DNA of 64,000 nt from CAYGTO01 sp964352815 (GCA_964352815.1 CAYGTO010000004.1:81121-145120); one strand, 5' to 3'; positions 23,652 to 32,178 are shown, numbered from the stretch's first letter. Numbers and translations: made by a program. Notes: a model not told the origin generated them from the letters alone.

Positions 23652-26024
23652 TCACGCTAACTCGATATAATCCGACATGACCTTTTTCTTCCCCGCATGT
23701 TTGAATGCGATGGTCAGTGCGTCGCCATCGACCGCGAGAATCACCCCATTACCAAATTTCTGATGAAAGACGCGCGCCCCTTTGGTGTATTGCCCCTCAC
23801 CCGATGCTGGCGCATCACCCTCTCCCCGGGGAGAGGGTAAGGAGCGGAGCGACTTGGGTGAGGGGGTGAAGCCTTGGCTTGCACTTTCTTCCATCGACTT
23901 AAACACCCCCTCAACCCCGCGCTGGAAGGGGGTAGGACCTTTGCTTCGGTAATGCAGTGGCCCGTCCATATTCTCGATATGTTCGCCTGGAAGCTCGCTC
24001 ACAAAGCGCGAGGGAATCGCCGATTGCCACTGGCCATAAATGCGCCGGTTTCCGGTATGCGAAATGGTGCAGAATTTGCGTGCACGCGTGATGCCGACAT
24101 AGGCGAGGCGGCGCTCTTCCTCGAGCCCGGCCGTGCCTTTCTCATCCATGCTGCGCTGCGAGGGGAACAGCCCTTCCTCCCAGCCGGTGAGGAACACCAC
24201 TTGATATTCGAGGCCCTTCGCGCCGTGCAGCGTCATGAACGAGACCATCTCGCTGGCGCCGCCTGCTTCATCGCCCTGCGTGACCAGCCCGACATGTTCC
24301 AGGAATTCGCCCAGCGTGGGGAAATCTTCCAGCGCGCGTAGAAGCTCTTTTAAATTCTCGAGGCGGCCATTGGCCTCGGGCGATTTGTCCGCTTGCCACA
24401 TCGCGCGGTAGCCAGATTCTTCCATCACAAGGTCGGCAAGTTCGGAGCTGGGCATGTCGCTCGCGAGGCTACGCCATTTATCAAATTGTGTGAAGAGTTC
24501 AGCAAGCGTTTTAGCCGCTTTTCCGGAGATGAAGGCGGGAACGGCCATACCGTCATTCTGAGGGAACATCGTGACCGAAGAATCTTCTATGGTTTGGCTA
24601 GATAGATCCTTCGCCTGTGGCTCAGGATGACGCACTTCCAACCCTATCCCTACGTTCACGGCTTCATAGAGCGAGACATTATTATCACGAGCAAAATGAT
24701 GGAGCTTTTCCAGCGTGCTTTTGCCAATGCCGCGCTTGGGGGTGTTGATGATGCGCTCGAGGGCGAGGTCATCATTTGGCTGTGCAATGGCGCGCAGATA
24801 GGCAACCGCGTCGCGGATCTCCATGCGCTCATAAAATCGCAGGCCGCCAATGACGCGGTACGGGATGCCCAGCGTGATAAAGCGCTCTTCAAACGCACGG
24901 GTTTGATAGCCGGCACGTACAAGAATCGCCATCTCTTCGAGGCTGATTTTATCGCGCTGAAAGGCTTCGACTTCTTCGCCGACAAATCGCGCCTCTTCCT
25001 CATCATCCCAGCACGATTTGATGCGCACAAACTCGCCGTCCGCATCGTCGGTCCAGAGTGTTTTCCCGAGGCGGCTGCTGTTCTTGGCGATCAGCCCTGA
25101 AGCCGCGCCGAGAATATGCCCGGTACTGCGATAGTTGCGCTCGAGGCGGATGACTTTCGCTTCGGGAAAGTCTTGTTCGAACTTCAAAATATTACCAACT
25201 TCCGCGCCGCGCCAGCCATAGATGGACTGGTCATCATCGCCGACGCAACATAGATTATGATGGCCGAGCGCGAGCAGGCGCAGCCATAAATATTGCGCGA
25301 CATTGGTGTCCTGATACTCATCGACCAGAATATAGCGAAAGCGCTGCGCATATTCTTGCAGCACGTCTTGATGTTCCTGAAACAGCGTCAGTGTGTGCAA
25401 CAACAGATCGCCGAAATCCATCGCACCAATCGTTTTCATCCGCTGCTGATAGCGGCCATAAAGCATGAGCGGTTGCTGCTCCTCATGGCCGGCATTTTGT
25501 GCGGCTTTTTCAGGTGTAAGCCCCTTATCTTTCCAGCGTTGAATAATGGCTTGGAGCATTTTTGCTGGGAATTTTTTCGGGTCGATATTCGCATCCACCA
25601 GAATCTGTTTGAGCAAACGAATCTGATCATCATCATCGAGAATGGTGAAGTCCTGCGGGAAGCCGAGGCGTTCCGCATGACGGCGCAGCATTCTTGCGCA
25701 AATCGAATGAAAGGTGCCGAGCCACATGCCGGTCGCGGTGCGCGAAGTGTGCGTCGGGAGCGGTTCGCCAAGCAGCGATTCAACGCGCTCCTTCATCTCC
25801 ATCGCCGCTTTGTTGGTAAAGGTCACGGCGAGTACCTGGCCCGGGAAGGCTTTGCCCGTATGGATGAGATGGGCGATGCGCGTGGTAAGCGCGCGGGTTT
25901 TCCCGGTGCCTGCACCAGCGAGAACGAGCGCCGGCCCGTCGAGCGTTTCCACCGCCTCACGTTGTTCTTTATTTAACGCGGCTAAATAGCTATAATTTTC
26001 CGTGTTGGCAGTCGCTGACATCAT
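23652..26024 (-). CDS. uvrD: UvrD/PcrA-type superfamily 1 DNA helicase
   Basis: 3'-5' helicase acting in repair and at stalled replication forks. Motifs in order: LAGAGTGKTRALTTRIA (Walker A), VDEYQDTN (II), GDDDQSIYGWRGA (III), RNYRSTGHIL (IV), MTLHGAKGLEYQVVFLTGWE (V), RRLAYVGITRARK (VI), then a C-terminal Tudor-like end (ARVFHQKFGNGVILAVDGD). The start at 26024 is a choice among several ATGs; none has a good Shine-Dalgarno. Two repeat-derived segments are carried in frame: about residues 465-491, and about 720-744 just before the C-terminal domain. All motifs are intact, so the gene is probably functional. Confidence 0.93.
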   Translation of the reverse strand: MMSATANTENYSYLAALNKEQREAVETLDGPALVLAGAGTGKTRALTTRIAHLIHTGKAFPGQVLAVTFTNKAAMEMKERVESLLGEPLPTHTSRTATGMWLGTFHSICARMLRRHAERLGFPQDFTILDDDDQIRLLKQILVDANIDPKKFPAKMLQAIIQRWKDKGLTPEKAAQNAGHEEQQPLMLYGRYQQRMKTIGAMDFGDLLLHTLTLFQEHQDVLQEYAQRFRYILVDEYQDTNVAQYLWLRLLALGHHNLCCVGDDDQSIYGWRGAEVGNILKFEQDFPEAKVIRLERNYRSTGHILGAASGLIAKNSSRLGKTLWTDDADGEFVRIKSCWDDEEEARFVGEEVEAFQRDKISLEEMAILVRAGYQTRAFEERFITLGIPYRVIGGLRFYERMEIRDAVAYLRAIAQPNDDLALERIINTPKRGIGKSTLEKLHHFARDNNVSLYEAVNVGIGLEVRHPEPQAKDLSSQTIEDSSVTMFPQNDGMAVPAFISGKAAKTLAELFTQFDKWRSLASDMPSSELADLVMEESGYRAMWQADKSPEANGRLENLKELLRALEDFPTLGEFLEHVGLVTQGDEAGGASEMVSFMTLHGAKGLEYQVVFLTGWEEGLFPSQRSMDEKGTAGLEEERRLAYVGITRARKFCTISHTGNRRIYGQWQSAIPSRFVSELPGEHIENMDGPLHYRSKGPTPFQRGVEGVFKSMEESASQGFTPSPKSLRSLPSPRGEGDAPASGEGQYTKGARVFHQKFGNGVILAVDGDALTIAFKHAGKKKVMSDYIELA
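23793..23865. repeat. palindromic repeat inserted in frame in the uvrD C-terminal linker
   Basis: The perfect 10-bp inverted ends CCCCTCACCC and GGGTGAGGGG enclose a 22-bp perfect palindrome at 23817-23838. On the coding strand it reads TPSPKSLRSLPSPRGEG and onward without a stop, in the flexible linker before the last domain. Confidence 0.75.
24551..24632. repeat. palindromic element inserted in frame inside uvrD
   Basis: The ends CGTCATTCTGAG and CTCAGGATGACG are inverted with one mismatch. The element belongs to the intergenic GTCATCCTGAG subtype seen at 11674 and 23556. On the coding strand it is open and adds RHPEPQAKDLSSQT and further residues, to QNDG, between helicase motifs IV and V. 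Confidence 0.8.
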
Positions 26025-26049
26025 CGGATCAACGTAGGAATAGCGCCCC

Positions 26050-26619
26050 ATGAATACAAGTGAATCGCCGGAATCATGCACATTAGAAGGGTGTACCATC
26101 CGCCCAGCACAAGCGAAGGATGGGCCTGAGCTTGTGTTGATGGCGCAGGCGCTTGCGCAGCAGGAAGGGCATGAGAGCCAGTTTAGTGTAGAGGCGTTTC
26201 ATCAATGCTTGCCGGTGCGTCATTCTGAGGAAGCGCGTAGCGTGGCCGAAGAATCTACACAGATTACAAAAATAGATCCTTCGCTGACGCTCAGGATGAC
26301 ACCTCTGTTCTTCATCGCAACCTTGAATGAACAGCCTGTCGGTTTCGCCATGTGTTACCCCGGCTATGATTTGGTGAGCGCGAGCCGAGGCATGCATTTG
26401 GGGGATATTTATGTGAAGCCTGAGCATCGCAGCCAAGGCGTTGGCCGCGCACTGATGGCGGAAGTTGCCAAAGAATGTTTCGCGCGGGATGGGGATTGGG
26501 TGTCGCTGACCGTGCAGCAGAAAAACATGCGAGCGCAGCGCTTTTATTTTAAGCATGGCGGCCAGATGGTGCCGGTGCAATTTATGGCGTTTGGAGCGAC
26601 TGCACTAGCGGACTTTTAA
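26050..26619 (+). CDS. GNAT-family N-acetyltransferase with in-frame repeat
   Basis: The GNAT core is visible: LEGCTIRPAQAKDGPELVLM at the N-terminus, EQPVGFAMCYPGYDL, then the acetyl-CoA loop YVKPEHRSQGVGRALMAEV and LTVQQKNMRAQRFYFKHGG. Substrate unknown. TAGGAA about 9 nt before the ATG supports the start, which is divergent from uvrD. Residues 57-84 (RHSEEARSVAEE ... LTLRMT) are encoded by a complete palindromic element and interrupt the segment between alpha-2 and beta-2. It is 189 residues, about 28 more than the same protein would have without the insert. Confidence 0.87.
   Translation: MNTSESPESCTLEGCTIRPAQAKDGPELVLMAQALAQQEGHESQFSVEAFHQCLPVRHSEEARSVAEESTQITKIDPSLTLRMTPLFFIATLNEQPVGFAMCYPGYDLVSASRGMHLGDIYVKPEHRSQGVGRALMAEVAKECFARDGDWVSLTVQQKNMRAQRFYFKHGGQMVPVQFMAFGATALADF
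26218..26301. repeat. palindromic element inserted in frame in the GNAT gene
   Basis: CGTCATTCTGAG at the left and CTCAGGATGACA at the right are inverted ends. The 84-bp length is a multiple of three and the element is open in the GNAT frame. It is the same subtype as the copy in the neighbouring uvrD gene 1.6 kb away. Confidence 0.8.
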
Positions 26620-26748
26620 AAAAATATCTAGTATACGATTTCTGCCCCTTGCGAAAAATTATGTTTTCTGTAAACTAATTCCTAACATAATAATGTTATG
26701 CTCGGCAGATAAGCATTCAAAAAAACACTATAAAATATAGAGATACCA

Positions 26749-28245
26749 ATGCGCATTGCCTGGGCCACAGTCTTACTTCTTCTATTTTCAGCTGTTTCTG
26801 AGCCAGCATTGGCGAATAATAAATATGCTGGCTTTGTTTATGATGCTGATTCCGGCAAGGTATTTTACTCTGATCGTGCCGATTCCCCGCGCTATCCGGC
26901 GTCACTGACGAAAATGATGACGCTTTATTTGACCTTTGATGCGCTGCGTCAGGGGAAAATTGGGGTGAACACGAAGATGCACGCTTCGGCGAATGCAGCG
27001 AAACAGCCGCAAACGAATATCTCTTTGCGCAAAGGCCAGAGCATTACCGTAGATCAAGCGATTCGCGCGCTGGTCGTGCGGTCTGCCAATGACGCTTCGG
27101 TGGTGCTTGCTGAGCATTTGGGGGGCAGCGTCTCTGGTTTTGCAAAACAAATGACGGAGAAAGCGCGCGAGCTTGGTATGAACAGTACGACGTTCAAAAA
27201 CCCGCACGGGCTTCCAAACCGCTGGCAAATAACGACGGCGCGTGACATGTCAAAGCTGGGGGCAGCGCTCCGCCGTGATTTCCCGCAATATTATCACTAT
27301 TTCGATAATCAGACCTTTACCTTCAACGGAAAAACCTTCCGCGGCCATAACAAGGTGTTGAAGCGTTTTGGTGGGGTTGATGGGATTAAAACTGGCTATA
27401 TCCGCGCATCAGGATTCAATTTGGTGAGCTCGGTGAAGCGTGATGGCTATCATATTGTGGCGGTAGTAATGGGCGGGAAGAGTAGCCGAAGCCGTGATAA
27501 TCATATGGTGAAGCTACTTGAAACCACTTTTGCGCAAATTCAGCAATCCTCATCGGTGCGGACGTTTGCAGGACTATCGACGCCACGGACAAAGAGCACA
27601 TTGATTAGTGCAGCGGCGATACTCCCTGCGGGCGTTGAGCTTCCTGGCATGAGCGCAAAGCAGCTCGCGAAAGTGGAGCGTGAACGTAATGCTGAACGTG
27701 TGATGGCGGGTGTTGAAGTGGAAGCAGAGAAAGCGCCCATGCCAGTACCGTTCAAAGTGGCCGATGATGAACTGAGCGATGGCACGGTTGTGGCGCGGGT
27801 TCCGCGTGCCAAACCGACGATTCTGACGCGCAATGAGATTGCGCTGAGCTCTAAGGCAACCGCGTCGGATATTGGTATTCCGCGCCCGAAACCCGCTGCA
27901 GTAAGCCCTGTCCAAACGGTGGCATCAGTAAACACGAGTAATGATGCGATTGCGACGGGGCAGTCGAGTAAAGCAAAATTGAAGGGGCCATGGGCGATTC
28001 AGGTCGGCGCGTTTCGTGATGAGAAGCAGGCGCTTGAGGCGGCGGCACGCGCGGTTAAGATCGCGAAGACATCGCTGAAGCAATCGCAAATTGCGATCAG
28101 TGATTCAGGGAGCCACACGAAGGGGATTCACCGGGCACGACTCGCTAATTTATCGGAGAATCAGGCGAAAGATGCGTGCCAGGCACTGATTGCAGCCAAT
28201 GCGGCGTGCTTTATTTTCCGCACAACAGCGGCGAAAGACCTCTAA
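26749..28245 (+). CDS. D-alanyl-D-alanine carboxypeptidase (S11) with SPOR domain
   Basis: Penicillin-binding peptidase trimming pentapeptide side chains of peptidoglycan in the periplasm. A signal peptide (1-22, ending in PALA) is followed by the S11 domain with SLTK at 52-55, SAN at 112-114 and KTG at 214-216. A charged linker (about 320-400) leads to a C-terminal SPOR domain (GPWAIQVGAFRDEKQALEAA), which binds denuded septal glycan, so the enzyme may work at the division site. It is 498 residues. TATAAA at 26729 is a possible -10. It is monocistronic. Confidence 0.93.
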   Translation: MRIAWATVLLLLFSAVSEPALANNKYAGFVYDADSGKVFYSDRADSPRYPASLTKMMTLYLTFDALRQGKIGVNTKMHASANAAKQPQTNISLRKGQSITVDQAIRALVVRSANDASVVLAEHLGGSVSGFAKQMTEKARELGMNSTTFKNPHGLPNRWQITTARDMSKLGAALRRDFPQYYHYFDNQTFTFNGKTFRGHNKVLKRFGGVDGIKTGYIRASGFNLVSSVKRDGYHIVAVVMGGKSSRSRDNHMVKLLETTFAQIQQSSSVRTFAGLSTPRTKSTLISAAAILPAGVELPGMSAKQLAKVERERNAERVMAGVEVEAEKAPMPVPFKVADDELSDGTVVARVPRAKPTILTRNEIALSSKATASDIGIPRPKPAAVSPVQTVASVNTSNDAIATGQSSKAKLKGPWAIQVGAFRDEKQALEAAARAVKIAKTSLKQSQIAISDSGSHTKGIHRARLANLSENQAKDACQALIAANAACFIFRTTAAKDL

Positions 28246-28300
28246 GCTGTTGATTTTCATCTGACTCTTATCCAAAATAAATTAGCTAAAATTTTCGAAA

Positions 28301-28332
28301 TTAACGATATGTTAACTTCTGTAGGCTATTCT
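28301..28332 (+). promoter_or_regulatory. CtrA-type box and -10 upstream of the 139-residue orphan
   Basis: TTAA-CGATATG-TTAA (28301-28315) is a perfect match to the CtrA pattern TTAA-N7-TTAA. TATTCT, 11 nt further at 28327-28332, could be the -10. The same 11-nt distance occurs at the cpaF and divK boxes in this window. Confidence 0.5.
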
Positions 28333-28375
28333 GAATAGGTTAGGGAATAGTGTATCTATGCCCTAATTAAGGAAG

Positions 28376-28432
28376 TTGTCACAAAACTATAACATTTGGA
28401 TGCGTGCATCGAAAACATAGTTTTGGTACAAT
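28376..28432 (+). promoter_or_regulatory. weak Pho-box-like promoter of the 139-residue orphan
   Basis: TTGTCAC-AAAA-CTATAAC (28376-28393) resembles a Pho box, but the second heptamer is poor. The best -10, TACAAT at 28427-28432, lies 33 nt downstream, further than at the other Pho-box genes. It is listed because three better sites precede other orphan genes. Confidence 0.3.
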
Positions 28433-28453
28433 AGAAACATGGTAGGAAATTAC

Positions 28454-28873
28454 ATGAGCCAAGACGAAACAGCACCATTGCTAGCGGCCGCGTTTGATAC
28501 GACGGTAGCAGCGCTTGATGCGACGACGCGAGGTGCGTTTGGTTTGGCTGAAACAGCAATTGAGAATACTCCGGGTGTTGTTTGGGGAGCATGTGCAGGC
28601 GTTGGTGCAATGGTCAGCGCAGCGCATGATGCAGTTGCAGTTGATTATACGCCTGAGCCAATGATGGTCCAAGGGCAGGAAATGGAACCAATGGCGATCG
28701 AGTCCGTTGACCCGATGCAAGCGTTACTAGTGCAGCACGGTATGGACCAAGCGCTTGGCGCATGCGGTGTTGCAGGGGATGGTGCCAGCGTTTCTGATAA
28801 AGAAGCACTCGAAGCGGCGGCTGGTTTGAGCAATATGGCAGTTGCACAAGAGTCTAGCCTACAATTAGCTTAA
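28454..28873 (+). CDS. unknown 139-residue acidic Ala-rich protein
   Basis: Not recognised. From the ATG at 28454 it reads MSQDETAPLLAAAFDTTVAA; an ATG at 28439 lies on the expected transcription start and has no ribosome-binding site, while TAGGA precedes 28454 at a good distance. The protein is acidic, Ala/Met-rich, probably helical, with no clear signal peptide; residues 40-60 (PGVVWGACAGVGAMVSAAHD) are mildly hydrophobic. It resembles the orphan at 23001 in composition only. A CtrA-like and a Pho-like box lie upstream and a strong terminator downstream. Confidence 0.65.
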   Translation: MSQDETAPLLAAAFDTTVAALDATTRGAFGLAETAIENTPGVVWGACAGVGAMVSAAHDAVAVDYTPEPMMVQGQEMEPMAIESVDPMQALLVQHGMDQALGACGVAGDGASVSDKEALEAAAGLSNMAVAQESSLQLA

Positions 28874-28887
28874 TTAGATTGTGAATT

Positions 28888-28920
28888 CAAAAAAAGGCGG
28901 CCCATGAGCCGCCTTTTTTT
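28888..28920. terminator. bidirectional rho-independent terminator
   Basis: AAAAAAGGCGGC-CCATGA-GCCGCCTTTTTTT serves the orphan gene on the plus strand and flgH on the minus strand. Confidence 0.85.
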
Positions 28921-28946
28921 AGTGCTTCGTTATTCGTAAGAGTTCC

Positions 28947-29753
28947 CTAGAAGGGGCTGATTGCGTCGATCACCTGGTAGCCCCAGCGCGGCTGCTGTAG
29001 CTCAGAAAGCATGCCTTTGCCGCCGTAGTTGATCCGTGCTTCAGCAATCATCGATGATTGGATGGTATTGTCTGGCGCGATGTCTTGCGGACGAATCACC
29101 CCTGAAATACTGACCTGACGCACTTCAAAGTTCACACGCACTTCTTGCGTGCCTTGAATCACCAGATTGCCATTCGGAAGTCTTTGTGTCACCACGGCGG
29201 CGACGGTGGTCGTAACTACCTCGTCACGCGCAATACTTCCATTTCCAAACGTCCGACGATCGGTTTCAATGTCAAGTAGGTCAGAAATATCGGCGCCGTT
29301 TGAGAGAAGTTTCCCGACAATTTCATCTTCATACCCAAACAATGCTGGAGCACCCGCATCTTCCGCGGTTTGACGAATTTGTTCAGACTCATTGTTCAAT
29401 GTTGCTTGATCATTAATCGAGACGGTCACACGAATAATGTCACCCACCTGTGTCGCGCGCAGATCACGGAAGAAGGTGCGTGCGCCTGGCTGCCATAGGG
29501 AATTGGCGGTTTGTGCCGTAGGAGGAATGGGGCTAGGCACGGGCCATGTCAGCGGTTCATAATCCGGCTGAACTTGGGGGTTTTCCACTTTGCTTAGAGG
29601 TGGTTCCTTGCCAACACTTTCGAGGCGTTCAGCCATATTACCGCATGCGGTTAAAAGCATAAGCACGAGCACAATGGCGAAGATGCGCAGAAACTCGGTT
29701 TCACTCAGTAAGCGCACAGGCTTTTTGGGTTTTGTATGAGCTAAATTTACCAT
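28947..29753 (-). CDS. flgH: flagellar L-ring protein FlgH
   Basis: Outer-membrane lipoprotein forming the L-ring around the flagellar rod. The hydrophobic segment ends in the lipobox LTAC (C37). The conserved body is present: SLWQPGARTFFRDLRATQVGDIIRVTVSINDQATLNN and the C-terminal VRPQDI-like IRPQDIAPDNTIQSSMIAEARINYGGKG. It is 268 residues. It overlaps the end of flgA by 7 nt and is the last gene of the flgF-flgG-flgA-flgH unit. Confidence 0.95.
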   Translation of the reverse strand: MVNLAHTKPKKPVRLLSETEFLRIFAIVLVLMLLTACGNMAERLESVGKEPPLSKVENPQVQPDYEPLTWPVPSPIPPTAQTANSLWQPGARTFFRDLRATQVGDIIRVTVSINDQATLNNESEQIRQTAEDAGAPALFGYEDEIVGKLLSNGADISDLLDIETDRRTFGNGSIARDEVVTTTVAAVVTQRLPNGNLVIQGTQEVRVNFEVRQVSISGVIRPQDIAPDNTIQSSMIAEARINYGGKGMLSELQQPRWGYQVIDAISPF

Positions 29754-30475
29754 GCGTTGCCTCCTATGATGCGAATGTGATGTTTCGATTCCACCACTCC
29801 CTGAACGGTTAATCCGCTTTCTGTGTTTTTCACTTTAATCGTTTGATTCTTCACACCATTCTCAAGTGCTTCGCCAGTAGCACGAATTTCCATATGGGGG
29901 GTTTTGTAATGCATTTGCACCGTATCACCCTTGCGGATCAACATTTCCGCGCGAATCTGATCGCGGTTCACGGGCTCACCCGCCTTAATCGTGCGGCGCA
30001 CGGACATGCCGACCAATTCGTTTTTGGAAAGTACAGTGCTTTTCCCAAGCTCTGTACTCGGCAGGTTCGTATATTCAACATCTGCCGCTTCAATCATGCT
30101 ACCACGTGTGAGTGTGCGAGTAAGGGTCGGGACTTCAACAGCCGTTTGATAAGTGCCTGCAATATCCATTTTCTGAATGGAGCGGCCGTAGGTAATGATT
30201 TCTGCGGTGCTTTCCCAACGCTTTTGCGTGCTGTCATAATCGATCTGGCCGAGTTTAACCGTCACTGGGCTATGGTGATCAAACACCGTTTCCCCGCGAG
30301 GGTGAAGGAGCGTTGCGGCAACCGCATCCCCCGCGCCAGCCTCTTGTAAAGCTTTAGACACGCGCGCCTCCAATTCGGTTTTGGTAATACTGTGGCTGCT
30401 TTGCGCCAGCGATAGCGAGGGGGCGAGCAGTGCTAGCAATGCTACGAAGCGTAAGAATCGAATCATGGTTTTCAT
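29747..30475 (-). CDS. flgA: flagellar basal body P-ring formation chaperone FlgA
   Basis: Periplasmic chaperone for P-ring assembly. A signal peptide (1-24, ending LSLAQ) and a C-terminal SAF-like domain are visible: RTLTRGSMIEAADVEYTNLP, GMSVRRTIKAGEPVNRDQIR and VQMHYKTPHMEIRATGEALENG. It is 242 residues. It is followed by flgH with a 7-nt overlap, which points to translational coupling. flgI is not next to it here. Confidence 0.92.
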   Translation of the reverse strand: MKTMIRFLRFVALLALLAPSLSLAQSSHSITKTELEARVSKALQEAGAGDAVAATLLHPRGETVFDHHSPVTVKLGQIDYDSTQKRWESTAEIITYGRSIQKMDIAGTYQTAVEVPTLTRTLTRGSMIEAADVEYTNLPSTELGKSTVLSKNELVGMSVRRTIKAGEPVNRDQIRAEMLIRKGDTVQMHYKTPHMEIRATGEALENGVKNQTIKVKNTESGLTVQGVVESKHHIRIIGGNAW

Positions 30476-30538
30476 ATCGCATTCTACCGTGTCTCCGTGC
30501 TGTCTCTCAAGCGCAATGCCTTATCTATCCGCGGTCAA

Positions 30539-31327
30539 TTACGCTGATTGGTTTAATGATTGCAGCATTTCATCGGCCGCACTCAAAATATTCGTGTTCA
30601 TTTCATAGGCGCGCTGTGCGGTGATCAGCTTGGTGATTTCCTCTACGGAATCGACGTTTGATTGCTCAAGGCCGCCCTGGAAAATGTTACCAAACCCTTC
30701 TTCGTTCGGCACGCCAATCAACGGGTCACCCGAGGCAAAGGTCTGCAAATAAAGGTTGTCACCAATGGCGTCGAGGCCTTCTGGGTTGATGAAGTTGACG
30801 AGCTCAATCTGGCCAATCTGTGTCGGAGCCGGTTGCTCGCGGAAGAAGGCTTCCACAATGCCGTCCGGACTAATTCCTACCGAAATGGCGTCATCTGGAA
30901 TCAGAATCGCCGGCTCAAAAAGATAACCATCCTGTGTTACCAGTTCTCCTTGCGGGCTGATGCCCAATGTTCCGTCACGTGTATACGCGATCTCACCATT
31001 AGGAAGTTGAACTTGGAAGAAACCTTTGCCGCGGATTGCAAGATCGAGCGGATTATCGGTCACCTGCAACGTTCCTTGGGTTGTGTCGCGCGTGATCGAG
31101 CCTGTGTTAACACCCAAACCGAGCTGAACGCCGGTTGGCACGACGGTAATCGCATCCGAGGAACTTTGCCCCGTGCGTTTGAAGCTCTGATAGAGTAAAT
31201 CTTCGAATTCTGCGCGCTGCGCCTTATAACTAGTCGTTGTCAGGTTTGCTAAGTTGTTCGAAATCACCGTCAAATTCATGTCCTGTGCACGAAGGCCGGT
31301 GGCTGCGATGTCTAATGCTCTCATCAT
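30539..31327 (-). CDS. flgG: flagellar distal rod protein FlgG
   Basis: The N-terminal rod/hook motif ALDIAATGLRAQDMNLTVISNNLANLTTTSYKAQRAEF and the C-terminal helix SVEEITKLITAQRAYEMNTNILSAADEMLQ are both complete. It is 262 residues, the standard FlgG length. It lies 12 nt after flgF in the same direction. Confidence 0.97.
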   Translation of the reverse strand: MMRALDIAATGLRAQDMNLTVISNNLANLTTTSYKAQRAEFEDLLYQSFKRTGQSSSDAITVVPTGVQLGLGVNTGSITRDTTQGTLQVTDNPLDLAIRGKGFFQVQLPNGEIAYTRDGTLGISPQGELVTQDGYLFEPAILIPDDAISVGISPDGIVEAFFREQPAPTQIGQIELVNFINPEGLDAIGDNLYLQTFASGDPLIGVPNEEGFGNIFQGGLEQSNVDSVEEITKLITAQRAYEMNTNILSAADEMLQSLNQSA

Positions 31328-31339
31328 GGCGTGTTACTC

Positions 31340-32122
31340 CTAATTATTCTTGGTGTAGGTGTTTGAAGTTTTGCGTTGCAAGTCGTATACCACTTCTATG
31401 AATTTTGCGGTACTGCCGACGCCACGCTGTAGTTTGGTCAAACGAACCATCTCTGAAACGGGGGATACGTTCGATTGTTCGAGGAAGCCTTGCACCATTA
31501 CAGACTGATCGTCTAAGCGGCCTAGCCCGTTGGTGGCTTCAAGCTCAAGTGCCTCACCGGCTTGGTCAGTGCTTAATAACATGTTCCCTTCACGCTGCAT
31601 ATTTTGCGGATTAGGAATGGTGAACATGCCGATGGTGCCACGTTCTTCGCGTGGGGCAGAGCGGTCGACCCCAAGAACGGTGACCAGACCATTTTGACCA
31701 ATCACTACGTCAGAATCGACGTCTTCAAAGACGATATTTCCGCCTTGAGCACCACGAATAGGGAGCCCTTCCATGGTTACGAGGATGCCCTCATTGTTGA
31801 TCTTAAAATTACCCGCCTTCGTATATTGAAGGCCATTTTGAGTCTCGACACCAAAATACGCAGGGCCTTGAATGGCCACATCAAGCGCATTAGAGGTTTG
31901 CTCAAGGCGCCCTGTGCTGGTGTCGCGATATGTGGCGATATCTTGAGTGAAGGCGATGTTTTTGTTACCCTGGGCTTCGGCATCCACTAGGTAGTCTGTA
32001 AAGAGGACTTTTTCCGCCTGATATCCCGTCGTATTCGCATTAGCAACATTGTTGGCTGTGATGTCCAACATGCGAAACTGCGATAGTTGACGAGAAAGCG
32101 CTACATATACACTATTATCCAT
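31340..32122 (-). CDS. flgF: flagellar proximal rod protein FlgF
   Basis: Rod protein with N-terminal VYVALSRQLSQFRMLDITANNVANANTTGYQAEKV and C-terminal VSEMVRLTKLQRGVGSTAKFIEVVYDLQRK. The ATG at 32122 follows GGAG at a good distance; the frame continues upstream for 19 codons through the predicted promoter and is not used. It is 260 residues. It is the first gene of the flgF-flgG-flgA-flgH unit. Confidence 0.95.
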   Translation of the reverse strand: MDNSVYVALSRQLSQFRMLDITANNVANANTTGYQAEKVLFTDYLVDAEAQGNKNIAFTQDIATYRDTSTGRLEQTSNALDVAIQGPAYFGVETQNGLQYTKAGNFKINNEGILVTMEGLPIRGAQGGNIVFEDVDSDVVIGQNGLVTVLGVDRSAPREERGTIGMFTIPNPQNMQREGNMLLSTDQAGEALELEATNGLGRLDDQSVMVQGFLEQSNVSPVSEMVRLTKLQRGVGSTAKFIEVVYDLQRKTSNTYTKNN

Positions 32123-32162
32123 GTCTAACTCCGTAACCTTTAATGGTTTTGCCGAAGAGCGT

Positions 32163-32178
32163 TGCATGGAGCATGCCA
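32163..32178 (-). promoter_or_regulatory. candidate sigma-54 promoter of the flgFGAH unit
   Basis: On the minus strand TGGCATGCTCCATGCA has GG and GC separated by 10 nt, the invariant spacing of the -24/-12 elements. The expected start is about 30 nt before flgF. Flagellar rod genes are sigma-54 dependent in several alphaproteobacteria, and rpoN lies in this window. The -12 element (TGCA) is an acceptable but not perfect match. Confidence 0.5.
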
